DNA of 64,000 bases from Thermoanaerobacterium thermosulfurigenes (GTDB lineage Bacteria > Bacillota > Thermoanaerobacteria > Thermoanaerobacterales > Thermoanaerobacteraceae), in assembly GCF_051201035.1 (NCBI RefSeq), contig NZ_JBPODR010000006.1:50200-114199 (forward strand), written 5' to 3'. The notes beneath the pieces were generated by a model. The model was not told the DNA's origin. It did no database searches and saw nothing but the letters and a program-made list of their open reading frames with translations. Made by a program: the position numbers and the translations under genes. This document shows, piece by piece, positions 17,064-26,094 of this stretch (positions are counted from its first letter, which is position 1; the number at the start of each line of letters is the position of its first letter).

Positions 17064-18029
17064 TTATTCAAACAGGGCCCTAACAAATTTTTCTGAATCA
17101 AATTCTTGAAGGTCATCAATACCTTCTCCTACACCAATAAACCTTACTGGTATATCAAGCTCGGATTTTATCGATATTACAATGCCTCCTTTTGCTGTTC
17201 CATCAAGCTTTGTCAGTATTATACCAGTTACATCTGTAGCTTCTTTAAAAATTTTAGCTTGTTGTATTGCATTTTGGCCAGTTGTAGCGTCTAAAACCAA
17301 AAACGTCTCTATATTGCCTTCATTAAATTCTCTTTGAGCGACTCTATATATCTTTTTTAATTCCTCCATAAGATTTTTTTTGTTGTGTAGCCTTCCCGCA
17401 GTATCGCACAATATCACATCTACATTCCTGGATTTTGCAGCTTTTATACCGTCAAAAAGGACAGATGCCGGATCTGACCCCTCCTCATGCCTTATTATTT
17501 CACAATTATTTTTTCCTGCCCATACCTCTAACTGATCTATGGCTGCTGCCCTAAATGTATCTGCTGCCACTAACAGTACTCTTTTTCCATCTCTTTTAAA
17601 CTTATTGGCAAGTTTGCCTATTGTCGTCGTCTTACCTACACCATTGACACCAACAATTAAAATTAAAGTTGGTTGCGTAATTTTAAACGACGTCTCTTTA
17701 GCCTCCATAATATCGTATATTTCTTCTGCCAACAATTCCTTTATCTTTTCTGCATCTTTAAGTTTCTGCTCTTTAGCTTTCTCTTTTAAATTATCAATAA
17801 TCTTTTCTGTTGTAGAAACACCAACATCTGCTAATATTAAAATTTCCTCCAATTCTTCAAACAATTCATCGTCTACTTTTCTTCCAAACGATAATATGCC
17901 ATCTATTTTAGATGTAAAATTATCCCTTGTCCTTGCAAGACCATCTCTTAGTCTCTGATAAAGTCCTTTTTTATCTTCTTTTTCTACAATTTCATCATCT
18001 TTTTTATTTTTTTTGAAGAAGTTTAGCAT
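17064..18029 (-). CDS. ftsY: Signal recognition particle receptor FtsY
   Basis: FtsY docks the SRP-ribosome complex at the membrane, and its GTPase pairs with Ffh. The G domain shows GVNGVGKTTTIGKLANK (about 129), LLVAADTFRAAAIDQLEVW, CDTAGRLHNKKNLMEEL and ILTKLDGTAKGG. The acidic A domain is almost absent: the protein opens with only about 20 charged residues (FFKKNKKDDEIVEKEDKK), as in other Gram-positives. At 321 residues it is normal. It starts 15 nt after smc, so smc-ftsY is one unit. Confidence 0.96.
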   Translation of the reverse strand: MLNFFKKNKKDDEIVEKEDKKGLYQRLRDGLARTRDNFTSKIDGILSFGRKVDDELFEELEEILILADVGVSTTEKIIDNLKEKAKEQKLKDAEKIKELLAEEIYDIMEAKETSFKITQPTLILIVGVNGVGKTTTIGKLANKFKRDGKRVLLVAADTFRAAAIDQLEVWAGKNNCEIIRHEEGSDPASVLFDGIKAAKSRNVDVILCDTAGRLHNKKNLMEELKKIYRVAQREFNEGNIETFLVLDATTGQNAIQQAKIFKEATDVTGIILTKLDGTAKGGIVISIKSELDIPVRFIGVGEGIDDLQEFDSEKFVRALFE

Positions 18030-18044
18030 ACATTACATTCCTTT

Positions 18045-21000
18045 CTAAGCACTTTCTAATTTTAACGATAATAACTTTGAAACACCTTTTTCCTGCATAG
18101 TTACTCCATATAATGTGTCAGCAACTGACATAGTACCTTTTCTGTGAGTCACAACTATAAACTGTGATTCACGTGAAAGGTCTTTCAAGTAAGATGCAAA
18201 TCTGTCGACATTTGCATCGTCTAAGGCAGCATCTATTTCATCGAGTATACAGAAAGGTGTCGGTCTTATTAATATCATAGCAAATAACAATGATATTGCA
18301 ACTAATGCTTTTTCACCACCTGATAGGAGAGAAATGTTTTGAAGCTTTTTCCCAGGAGGCTGTACATTTATTTCTATCCCCGTATTAAGCAAATCATCAG
18401 GATTTGTCAAAATTAATTCTGCTCTCCCACCGCCAAACAATTTTTTAAATGTTTCTTTAAATTGTGATTCGATTAAGTTGAAATTATCTTTAAATTTAGT
18501 CTTTATAATTTTATTTGCATCATCAATGATTGAATTAAGTGAATTCTTTGCTTCCACCAAATCATCATATTGCATCTTCAGAAAATCGTATCGTTCTTTT
18601 AAATTTTTGTATTCCTCTATCGCATTTAGATTGACTATTCCTAGCTCTTTAATGGATGCATTAATTTTTGATAACTGCTGCCTCAATGTCAAAATATTTT
18701 CCTTTATTAAATTTGCTTTTGCATTGTTGAAAGTTATCTCATAATCTTCCCAAAGTTTATTTTTGATATTTTCAATTTCCATTTCAACTTTTTGAATATT
18801 CAATTCTTTCAAACGTTTATTTTCTATTTCTTTAGAATATTCATTTTCTAATTTATCCAATATTTCTTTATCAGTATTTATGTTTTTCAATTTTGTATCA
18901 ATCTTTCTTTCCATTTCATGTATTTCTTCGTTAATCTTTTTAAGCCTTTCGTTTAAAATTTCGCTTTTTTCATTAGTTCTATTTATATCTTTTTCATACA
19001 TTATTTTTAAATTTTCATACTTGTCAATGCTTTTTTCTATCTCAATAATTGATCCAGTAATGTTACTATATTCTGACTTCTTTTCATTTAATTTCGAAAC
19101 ATCATTCATCAACTTTTGCTCATATTTTGCTAATTCAATTTTTAAATTAGTTATTTCTACCTCTAGCTTATTGAGAACATCAGCATTAGAATCTTTGTTG
19201 TCTTTATAATCTCTGATCAATTTGTCTAAACAAGCTTTTTTTTGATTAAGTTGCGATATGTTATCTTTGTATTTATTAATTTCCTCGTCATAGCTTTTTA
19301 TAACATCTCTTATCTGTTTTTCTTCTAATTCACTTTGTTTTATAATCGTGCTTAATTTTTCTATCTCCATCTCTAAAGAAGATTTATTTTTCATTAAATC
19401 ATTTAAAATGCCTGCTTTAATGTTAATGTTATTTATTATATTATCCAACTTTTCTCTTGTCTTTTCCATTTCTTTGGTTAAAGTATCTTTATACTTTTCT
19501 AATTCTTTCAATTCTCTTGCCAATTTATTGCATTTTATATCTTCGAGTTTAATATCTTCTTTCCGCTTCAATATATTTTGAGACTTTAAGACGCTTCCTC
19601 CAGTAATCGAACCGCCAGGATTAATGACTTCACCTTTTAATGTCACTATTTTAAATTGATTTTTAAATTTTCTACTTAGCGAAATAGCAGTATCTAAATC
19701 CTTTGTTACTATTACCCTTCCCAAAATGAATTTTATCGCTTTTTCAATTTTTTTATCGTAATCAATAATATCAGAAGCCAATCCTATTACTCCATCGTCT
19801 CTATTAAAAGATTTATCAAATGGTTTGTACGTTATATTATCAAGTGGCAAAAATGTCGCTCTACCAAAATTATTCTTTTTAAGCACAGATATGAGATCCT
19901 TAGCACTTTCGGTAGTTTCCGTTATAATGTCTTGAATTGCTGAACCTAATGCTATCTCAATAGCCAAAGAATATTCACTTCTTACATCAATTAATTCTCC
20001 AACTACACCTAATACATTCTTCTTTAATGACTCATTCTTCTCAATGTATTTCATCAAATTTTTAATGCTGTGATTATATCCCTCATATTCTTTATCCATA
20101 TCCCTTAGAAGCCTTAACTTAGCTATCGCGCTGTTGTATTCATTTAATGTTTTTTCATATTTCCCATTTTGAATCTTTATATTATTTTCTAATGACTTCA
20201 ATTTTTCTTCAGTTAAATTTTTATCATCATTAAATGTAACTAATTCACTACTAAGGCTTTCAATGTTATTTTGTATTTTGCTTACTTCATAATTTTTAAG
20301 TTCAATATCATTTAGCAGATTATTTTGCGTTTTAACTAAATCATTTAATTTTTCAGATAAATTATTTTTCATTACTTCCGTCTTTGAAAGAATGTTATTG
20401 TTCTCTGCAATCTCATTTAAAATATCAACCATGTCTTCTTTTGCAGATTCAACTTCCATTTGTTTTAAATTAGACTCTTCTTTTATAGATTCATACCTTG
20501 AAATAAGATTACTTAATTCTGATTCAAAATATTGTTTCTTTGACTCAATCTCTTTTATGCTGTCATTAATTTCACCTATTTCTTTTGATGTAAGAGATGA
20601 TTTATTCTTACTATCTTCAAGAGATTTTTTAAATCTATCTATATTTTCTTCACTATTTTTTACTTTCTCATTTAAAAGTTCTATCTTTCCATTTAATGTC
20701 TCTATCTCATTTTTAGAATTATAATAATCTTGTTTTATTTCGTCTAATTGTTTTTTAAAACTTTCAAGCTCTAATTCCGCTTCATTTAAAGTATTTTTTT
20801 TGCTTTCGATTTCTGTTTTTAATTTCAACACATTCTTTTCAATCACAGTATAATCTGATTTAAAGTTGCTTAACTTTTTAAAAAGCTCCTCTATATCATG
20901 GCAATGAATTGTTATATCAATGCGTTTTTTTTCTTCCTGTAATTTCAGAAAAGTTTCTGCTTTTGCTTTTTGTTCATGCAGAGGTTCCAATTGATTTTGA

Positions 21001-21593
21001 AGCTCCAGCAATATATCATTTATCCTGTTTATATTTTCATTCGTAACAACTAATTTTTTTTGTGCCTCTTCCTTTTTGTATTTGTATTTTGAAATTCCAG
21101 AAGCTTCCTCAAAAATTTGCCTTCTATCTTCTGGTCGTGATAGTAAAATCTCATCGATTTTACCTTGACCAATGATAGAGTACCCATCTCGCCCCATTCC
21201 TGTATCCATAAACAGCTCAAATACATCTTTTAATCTGCATTGAGTCTTGTTTATATAAAATTCGCTTTCACCAGATCTAAATATTTTTCTGGTTATTACC
21301 ACCTCAGTAAAATCCAGTGGAAGCATGTGATCACTGTTATCAAGTGTCAACGTAACTTCCGCAAAACTCAACGGCTTTCTATTTTCTGTGCCTACAAAAA
21401 TGACATCTTCTAATTTATTTCCTCTTAAACTTTTGATACTTTGTTCTCCCAAAACAAGCCTTACAGCATCTGAAATATTGCTTTTCCCACTTCCGTTTGG
21501 ACCAACAATTGCTGTAATTCCCTTTTCAAAATTCAATACAACTCTATCTGCAAAGGACTTAAATCCTATTATCTCTAATTTCTTTAAAAACAT
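18045..21593 (-). CDS. smc: Chromosome segregation protein SMC
   Basis: SMC is the ATPase core of the bacterial condensin that compacts and segregates chromosomes. The head shows Walker A GPNGSGKSNISDAV near residue 32, a Q-loop region, the ABC signature LSGGEKALVAISLLFA and Walker B PFCILDEIDAALDD. Two long coiled coils (about 170-505 and 680-1010) flank a hinge (about 515-665) with GVVGELIDVRSEYSLAIEIA and GEVINPGGSITGGS. The product is 1182 residues. I use the ATG at 21593 with GGAGGG; an upstream ATG overlaps that site. ScpA and ScpB are not in this window. Confidence 0.97.
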   Translation of the reverse strand: MFLKKLEIIGFKSFADRVVLNFEKGITAIVGPNGSGKSNISDAVRLVLGEQSIKSLRGNKLEDVIFVGTENRKPLSFAEVTLTLDNSDHMLPLDFTEVVITRKIFRSGESEFYINKTQCRLKDVFELFMDTGMGRDGYSIIGQGKIDEILLSRPEDRRQIFEEASGISKYKYKKEEAQKKLVVTNENINRINDILLELQNQLEPLHEQKAKAETFLKLQEEKKRIDITIHCHDIEELFKKLSNFKSDYTVIEKNVLKLKTEIESKKNTLNEAELELESFKKQLDEIKQDYYNSKNEIETLNGKIELLNEKVKNSEENIDRFKKSLEDSKNKSSLTSKEIGEINDSIKEIESKKQYFESELSNLISRYESIKEESNLKQMEVESAKEDMVDILNEIAENNNILSKTEVMKNNLSEKLNDLVKTQNNLLNDIELKNYEVSKIQNNIESLSSELVTFNDDKNLTEEKLKSLENNIKIQNGKYEKTLNEYNSAIAKLRLLRDMDKEYEGYNHSIKNLMKYIEKNESLKKNVLGVVGELIDVRSEYSLAIEIALGSAIQDIITETTESAKDLISVLKKNNFGRATFLPLDNITYKPFDKSFNRDDGVIGLASDIIDYDKKIEKAIKFILGRVIVTKDLDTAISLSRKFKNQFKIVTLKGEVINPGGSITGGSVLKSQNILKRKEDIKLEDIKCNKLARELKELEKYKDTLTKEMEKTREKLDNIINNINIKAGILNDLMKNKSSLEMEIEKLSTIIKQSELEEKQIRDVIKSYDEEINKYKDNISQLNQKKACLDKLIRDYKDNKDSNADVLNKLEVEITNLKIELAKYEQKLMNDVSKLNEKKSEYSNITGSIIEIEKSIDKYENLKIMYEKDINRTNEKSEILNERLKKINEEIHEMERKIDTKLKNINTDKEILDKLENEYSKEIENKRLKELNIQKVEMEIENIKNKLWEDYEITFNNAKANLIKENILTLRQQLSKINASIKELGIVNLNAIEEYKNLKERYDFLKMQYDDLVEAKNSLNSIIDDANKIIKTKFKDNFNLIESQFKETFKKLFGGGRAELILTNPDDLLNTGIEINVQPPGKKLQNISLLSGGEKALVAISLLFAMILIRPTPFCILDEIDAALDDANVDRFASYLKDLSRESQFIVVTHRKGTMSVADTLYGVTMQEKGVSKLLSLKLESA

Positions 21594-21632
21594 AAGACCC
21601 TCCAAAAATTAGAATTAAAAGGCACTCCACAA

Positions 21633-21668
21633 GATAATTAAAACCTGCTTTAGCAGGTTTTAATTATC
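21633..21668 (-). terminator. Terminator after spoVS
   Basis: A nearly perfect inverted repeat, with arms of about 17 nt centred on CCTGCTTTAGCAGG, overlaps the spoVS stop codon. T-rich sequence follows only weakly, but the stem is long. It isolates spoVS from smc. Confidence 0.75.
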
Positions 21669-21924
21669 TTGGTTCTACTATGAACTTTATTGCTGTTCGG
21701 GTCTCCCCTTCTATTTCTATTTCTGAAAAAGCTGGTATAGCAATTAAATCTATACCGTTAGGCGCCACAAATCCTCTTGCTATTGCTATTGCCTTAACAG
21801 CCTGATTTACGGCTCCCGCTCCGACAGCCTGTATCTCAGCTACAGACTTGTCTCTCAATACAGCCGCCAATGCACCTGCTACAGATTTAGGTTGAGATTT
21901 AGCTGATACTTTTAGAACCTCCAC
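21664..21924 (-). CDS. spoVS: Stage V sporulation protein S
   Basis: SpoVS is a small Alba-like protein that affects asymmetric septation and spore coat development. The 86-residue product matches the highly conserved family almost throughout, with LKVSAKSQPKSVAGALAAVL, AVGAGAVNQAVKAIAIARGF and CDS-final FIVEPR. The ATG at 21924 follows AAGGAGG. It stands alone between smc and a radical SAM gene, with its own terminator and a near-perfect SigH-type promoter at 21968-21996, the sigma factor known to drive spoVS in Bacillus subtilis. Confidence 0.96.
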   Translation of the reverse strand: MEVLKVSAKSQPKSVAGALAAVLRDKSVAEIQAVGAGAVNQAVKAIAIARGFVAPNGIDLIAIPAFSEIEIEGETRTAIKFIVEPR

Positions 21925-21967
21925 TATAATAACCTCCTTAGTAGAATTGAAAATGAATACAAAATAT

Positions 21968-21996
21968 ATATTCTATAAATAATGACTAAATCCTTC
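21968..21996 (-). promoter_or_regulatory. SigH-type promoter of spoVS
   Basis: On the minus strand GAAGGATTT (21988-21996) and ATAGAATAT (21968-21976) are separated by 11 nt. They match the SigH consensus as I recall it (RnAGGAwww, 11-12 nt, RnnGAATww) at every defined position. They lie about 44 nt upstream of the spoVS ATG, consistent with spoVS being SigH-dependent in Bacillus. Confidence 0.82.
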
Positions 21997-22019
21997 TTTT
22001 TATAAAAAATTTTTTAAGA

Positions 22020-23084
22020 TCATATAGTGGACTCATTTAAGTAATCTTCTATTGATTTTTTAAATACATGTCCATTATATTCTAAAAGCACACTATCTTC
22101 TTCAACATCTTCAAGCTGAACTATATTAATTTTTACACCAAATTCCGATTCCAAGTAAATCTTATTTCTTTTTTTATTTCCAACTAAAGCTGAAACCGAG
22201 CGAGGATTAATGTAAATAAAAACCGTACATTCTTTAATATCGTTATTTTGAAATAGATGTTTAACAATATCTTTATAAATAGACGACTTTACTAACTCTC
22301 CAAACGCTGGATGAAATGGACCAGCTACTACATCTTTATTTATGTTTATATCATCTGTAGTTTGTAGTCCTATTCTAATTACATCTATATGATTTTTCTT
22401 AAATTTGATGTACAATTCTTTTGAAATCTCTACAGCATCTTCCAAACTAATAGGCATATACATTCCATTTTTATACATCTTTTCCAAATAAGTACCTTTC
22501 AAAACAAGAGTAGGATAAATTCTGACAAACGCAGGCCTTAAAGAGATTATCTTATCAGCCGTTTCTAATAATTTCTGTCTATTGTCACCTGGCAATCCTA
22601 TCATAATCTGTAAACCTAATGTAAATCCGTATTCCTTTATCAATTCAGATGCTCTAAAAACATCAACAGCACTATGACCTCTATGACTCTTTAAAAGCAC
22701 TTCATTATCCATACTTTGTACACCCAGTTCTATAATCGAAACACCATATCTTTTTAAATTGTCAAGAATAACCTCATCAATATAATCAGGTCTAGTAGAC
22801 AATCTAATTGCATCAATACTACCTAATATCAAATATTTTTGCACAATAGATAAAAATTTTTTTTGTGTTTCCAACGGTATTCCTGTAAAGCTTCCTCCAT
22901 AAAATGAAACTTCAATGTGAGCATTTTTCGGAATAGTCTTCAAATAATCTTCGATAGTTCTTTCTACGTATTCCTCATTCACTTTAGATTTTAAACCAGT
23001 TATTTCATCTTGATTACAAAAAACACATTTATGAGGACAACCTAAATGAGGGACAAAAATCGGTATAATGTAGATATCTTTCAT
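22020..23084 (-). CDS. Elp3-like radical SAM protein
   Basis: A 354-residue radical SAM enzyme of the bacterial Elp3-like group. The iron-sulfur motif CxxxCxxC is at residues 16, 20 and 23 (LGCPHKCVFCNQ), followed by EVSFYGGSFTGIP and a SAM-binding region with IRLSTRPDYID and IELGVQSMDNEVL. A C-terminal domain of about 120 residues includes PAFGELVKSSIYK. No acetyltransferase domain is present, so it is not full Elp3. The substrate is unknown. It overlaps rnc by 4 nt (ATGA), a pairing I recall from related clostridia, suggesting an RNA-related role. Confidence 0.85.
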   Translation of the reverse strand: MKDIYIIPIFVPHLGCPHKCVFCNQDEITGLKSKVNEEYVERTIEDYLKTIPKNAHIEVSFYGGSFTGIPLETQKKFLSIVQKYLILGSIDAIRLSTRPDYIDEVILDNLKRYGVSIIELGVQSMDNEVLLKSHRGHSAVDVFRASELIKEYGFTLGLQIMIGLPGDNRQKLLETADKIISLRPAFVRIYPTLVLKGTYLEKMYKNGMYMPISLEDAVEISKELYIKFKKNHIDVIRIGLQTTDDININKDVVAGPFHPAFGELVKSSIYKDIVKHLFQNNDIKECTVFIYINPRSVSALVGNKKRNKIYLESEFGVKINIVQLEDVEEDSVLLEYNGHVFKKSIEDYLNESTI

Positions 23085-23779
23085 ATTAACCCCATCTTAC
23101 TTAAAGCCTCCATGGCTGCATATTGCTCAGCTTCTTTTTTACTTCTTCCCTTCCCTCTGCCAAGTCTATTTTCACCGACAAAAACTTCTATTACAAACAT
23201 CTTATTGTGATCAGGACCATATTCATCTATTAATTTATAAATCACTCTTTCTGAGCCCATTTTTTGCGTTACTTCTTGTAATTTTGTCTTATAATCCCGA
23301 TATATTAGTCCACTTAACACTTCGTTTATAATTTTCTCAAAGAGCCTTAATACAACTTCACTTACCGTTTTAAGATCCGAATCCAAGTAGACTGCAGCTA
23401 TTAAAGCTTCCATCGCATCTGCAAGGATAGAATCCCTATTGCGTCCACCTGTCATCTCTTCACCTCTACCTATATTTAAATACTTGCCAATATCTATCTC
23501 TCTCGCACATCGAGCAAGTGAAGGCTCACAGACTATTTCAGCTCTGTACTTTGACAAATAGCCTTCTTCCAGATCAGTCCTATTTTTATATAAGTATTCA
23601 CTTATTACAATGCTTAATACAGAATCTCCTAAAAATTCCAATCTTTCATTGCTGCTTAGAAAGTTTTTGCTTTCATTTGCCCATGAACTATGTGTTAAAG
23701 CATTTTTAAGCAATTTTTTATTATTAAAAGTATAACCCATATTTTTCTCTAAATTTTCATATCTATCGCTTAACTCCAT
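23081..23779 (-). CDS. rnc: Ribonuclease III
   Basis: RNase III cleaves double-stranded RNA, including rRNA precursors. The catalytic signature NERLEFLGDSVLSIV is at about residues 43-57, with a second acidic site in ADAMEALIAAVYLDS. A C-terminal double-stranded RNA-binding domain (about 160-230) ends with GRGKGRSKKEAEQYAAMEAL. The product is 232 residues, typical. It follows fabF by 13 nt and overlaps the radical SAM gene; a rnc-fab link is common in Firmicutes. Confidence 0.96.
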   Translation of the reverse strand: MELSDRYENLEKNMGYTFNNKKLLKNALTHSSWANESKNFLSSNERLEFLGDSVLSIVISEYLYKNRTDLEEGYLSKYRAEIVCEPSLARCAREIDIGKYLNIGRGEEMTGGRNRDSILADAMEALIAAVYLDSDLKTVSEVVLRLFEKIINEVLSGLIYRDYKTKLQEVTQKMGSERVIYKLIDEYGPDHNKMFVIEVFVGENRLGRGKGRSKKEAEQYAAMEALSKMGLI

Positions 23780-23792
23780 GATTGTGCCTCTT

Positions 23793-25022
23793 TCAATATT
23801 TTTTAAACACTAATGAAGCATTGTGTCCTCCAAAGCCAAAAGAATTTGACAAAGCATAATTTACATCCATTTTTAAGGCTTTATTTGGAACATAATCCAA
23901 ATCGCATTCAGGATCTGGAGTTTCATAATTGATAGTAGGGGGAACAATTCCATTTTTTATAGCAAGTATTGTAGCTACAGCTTCCACAGCCCCTGATGCT
24001 CCAAGCATATGTCCTGTCATAGACTTGGTGGAACTAATCTTCAATTTATAAGCATGTTCTCCAAATACATTTTTAATAGCCATAGTTTCATATTTATCGT
24101 TGTACTCTGTAGAAGTCCCGTGTGCGTTTATATAATCAATATCATCTGGCGAAATACCAGCATCTTTTAGTGCAAGTTTCATCGCTCTTGCTGCTCCTTC
24201 ACCCAAAGGTGCAGGTGCAGTTATATGATAAGCATCAGCAGTAGCACCATAACCCACAATCTCACAGTATATTTTAGCACCTCTTTTTAAGGCATGGTCC
24301 AATGACTCGAGGACAAGTGTAGCCGAACCTTCTCCCATTATAAATCCGTCTCTCTTAGCGTCAAAAGGTCTGCATGCCGTTTTAGGGTCTTCATTTGTTG
24401 ACATCGCCTTCATTGAGCAAAATCCTGCAATTGCTAAAGGTGTTATTGCAGCTTCACTACCACCAGTAACAATTACATCCGCATCACCACGTTCAATTAC
24501 TTTAAATGCATCACCTATGGCATTGGAACTTGATGCGCACGCATTGACTATCGTTTCATTGTGTCCTTTAAGTCCGAAAGTAATCGATATGAGCCCCGCT
24601 GCCATGTTCGCAATCATCATCGGAACAAAAAAAGGACTTACTCTTCCTGGGCCTTTCTCCCTTAAAATATTCTGTTGATTTTCTAATGTTTCTATTCCAC
24701 CTATTCCTGAGCCATACACAACACCTATTCTATCCAAATCTTCACAGGCAAGATCAAGTCCTGAATCTGCTAAAGCCATTTTTGCAGATGCCAAAGCAAA
24801 CTGAGTGAATCTATCCATCCTCTTGGCTTCTTTTTTATCAATATAATCTGTCGGTTCGAAATCTTTTACTTCTGCCGCCAGTTTCGTTGGATATGCTGAA
24901 ACATCAAATCTGGAAATTCTATCAATTCCAGACTTCCCATTTATAAGAGAATTCCATAAATCATCAATGTTATTGCCTATTGGAGTTATGGCTCCTATAC
25001 CAGTTATTACAACCCTATTCAT
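23793..25022 (-). CDS. fabF: Beta-ketoacyl-ACP synthase II
   Basis: FabF condenses malonyl-ACP with acyl-ACP in the elongation steps of type II fatty acid synthesis. The catalytic triad is visible: Cys in VNACASSSNAIGDA near residue 163, His in NAHGTSTEYND near 302 and His in KSMTGHMLGASG near 339. The product is 409 residues. The ATG at 25022 follows GGAGG. It comes after acpP, separated by a 24-bp perfect palindrome. Confidence 0.97.
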   Translation of the reverse strand: MNRVVITGIGAITPIGNNIDDLWNSLINGKSGIDRISRFDVSAYPTKLAAEVKDFEPTDYIDKKEAKRMDRFTQFALASAKMALADSGLDLACEDLDRIGVVYGSGIGGIETLENQQNILREKGPGRVSPFFVPMMIANMAAGLISITFGLKGHNETIVNACASSSNAIGDAFKVIERGDADVIVTGGSEAAITPLAIAGFCSMKAMSTNEDPKTACRPFDAKRDGFIMGEGSATLVLESLDHALKRGAKIYCEIVGYGATADAYHITAPAPLGEGAARAMKLALKDAGISPDDIDYINAHGTSTEYNDKYETMAIKNVFGEHAYKLKISSTKSMTGHMLGASGAVEAVATILAIKNGIVPPTINYETPDPECDLDYVPNKALKMDVNYALSNSFGFGGHNASLVFKKY

Positions 25023-25052
25023 AGATAATCCTCCATCAAATAATCATCTAAT

Positions 25053-25076
25053 TAAGTCCCGCAATTGCGGGACTTA
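25053..25076 (-). terminator. Perfect 24-bp palindrome between acpP and fabF (attenuator-like)
   Basis: TAAGTCCCGCAATTGCGGGACTTA would form a GC-rich hairpin immediately after the acpP stop. The following minus-strand sequence (ATTAGATG) lacks a real T-run. It is more likely an attenuator, mRNA-stability hairpin or processing site than a full terminator, and would let acpP accumulate above fabF. Confidence 0.6.
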
Positions 25077-25079
25077 ATA

Positions 25080-25310
25080 TTACTTTTCAAGATTTTTTAA
25101 ATATTCTACTACATCACCAACTGTCTTAATTTTTTCTGCATCTTCATCAGGAATTTCGACATCAAATTCTTCCTCAAGCGCCATGATTAATTCAACTATA
25201 TCAAGTGAATCTGCTCCAAGATCATCTATAAAAGATGACTCCATAGTGACTTCTTCTGGATCTACCCCTAATTGTTCAACAATTATGTCCCTAATCTTTT
25301 CAAACTCCAT
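25080..25310 (-). CDS. acpP: Acyl carrier protein
   Basis: ACP carries growing acyl chains on a phosphopantetheine arm. The attachment serine is in GADSLDIVELIMALE. The 76-residue acidic product is typical (EEFDVEIPDEDAEK). I start at the ATG at 25310, 8 nt after GAGGAGG; a GTG three codons upstream directly abuts the ribosome-binding site. It lies after fabG and before fabF. Confidence 0.97.
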   Translation of the reverse strand: MEFEKIRDIIVEQLGVDPEEVTMESSFIDDLGADSLDIVELIMALEEEFDVEIPDEDAEKIKTVGDVVEYLKNLEK

Positions 25311-25350
25311 AAAGTTCACCTCCTCTCAAAGCACCCATATTAGAATAATA

Positions 25351-26094
25351 TTACATTACCATTCCTCCGTCAACATTGATTACCTGTCCTGTAATATAAT
25401 CAGAAGCATTGCTGGCAAGAAAAGACACTACATTTGCTATATCCTGTGGTTTTCCTGCTCTTTTTAATGGTATGGAATTCAACATTGACAATTTTACTGT
25501 TTCACTTAATACATCTGTCATATCCGTTTCTATAAAACCTGGCGCAATAGCATTAACAGTTATTCCTCTGGGCGCCAATTCTTTTGCCAAAGATTTTGTC
25601 AAACCTATAATTCCAGCTTTAGATGCCGCATAATTGGATTGTCCTGCATTTCCAATCACGCCTACTACTGAAGATATGTTTATAATTTTTCCTTTTCTTC
25701 TTTTTATCATATACTTAGAAACAAATTTTATTACATTAAAAGTTCCCTTTAAATTAACATCTATAACATTATCCCAGTCGTCTTCTGACATTCTAAGTAT
25801 AAGGTTATCTTTTGTTATTCCAGCATTATTTACAACAACGTCAATATCGCCAAACATATCGATTATGTCATTGACCATTTTTTCAACTTCATTATAATTT
25901 GAAATATCACACTTCAAAGCACAAGCTTCAACGCCAAACTTTTTAGCTTCTTCAACAGTCTCTATAGCATCCTTCGAACTTTTTGAATAATTAATTACGA
26001 CATTATATCCGTCTTCTGCTAACTTTAAGGCGATAGCTTTCCCTATCCCTTTTCCTCCTCCTGTCACTAATGCCGTTTTAATTTCCCTGTCCAT
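25351..26094 (-). CDS. fabG: 3-oxoacyl-ACP reductase
   Basis: FabG is the NADPH-dependent reductase of the elongation cycle, a short-chain dehydrogenase. The cofactor loop GGGKGIGKAIA is at about residues 12-22, NNAG in VVVNNAGITKDN, and the catalytic Ser and Tyr-x-x-x-Lys in SSVVGVIGNAGQSNYAASKAG. The product is 247 residues. Its ATG directly abuts the fabD stop codon (TGAATG), indicating translational coupling. Ends with DGGMVM as usual. Confidence 0.97.
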   Translation of the reverse strand: MDREIKTALVTGGGKGIGKAIALKLAEDGYNVVINYSKSSKDAIETVEEAKKFGVEACALKCDISNYNEVEKMVNDIIDMFGDIDVVVNNAGITKDNLILRMSEDDWDNVIDVNLKGTFNVIKFVSKYMIKRRKGKIINISSVVGVIGNAGQSNYAASKAGIIGLTKSLAKELAPRGITVNAIAPGFIETDMTDVLSETVKLSMLNSIPLKRAGKPQDIANVVSFLASNASDYITGQVINVDGGMVM

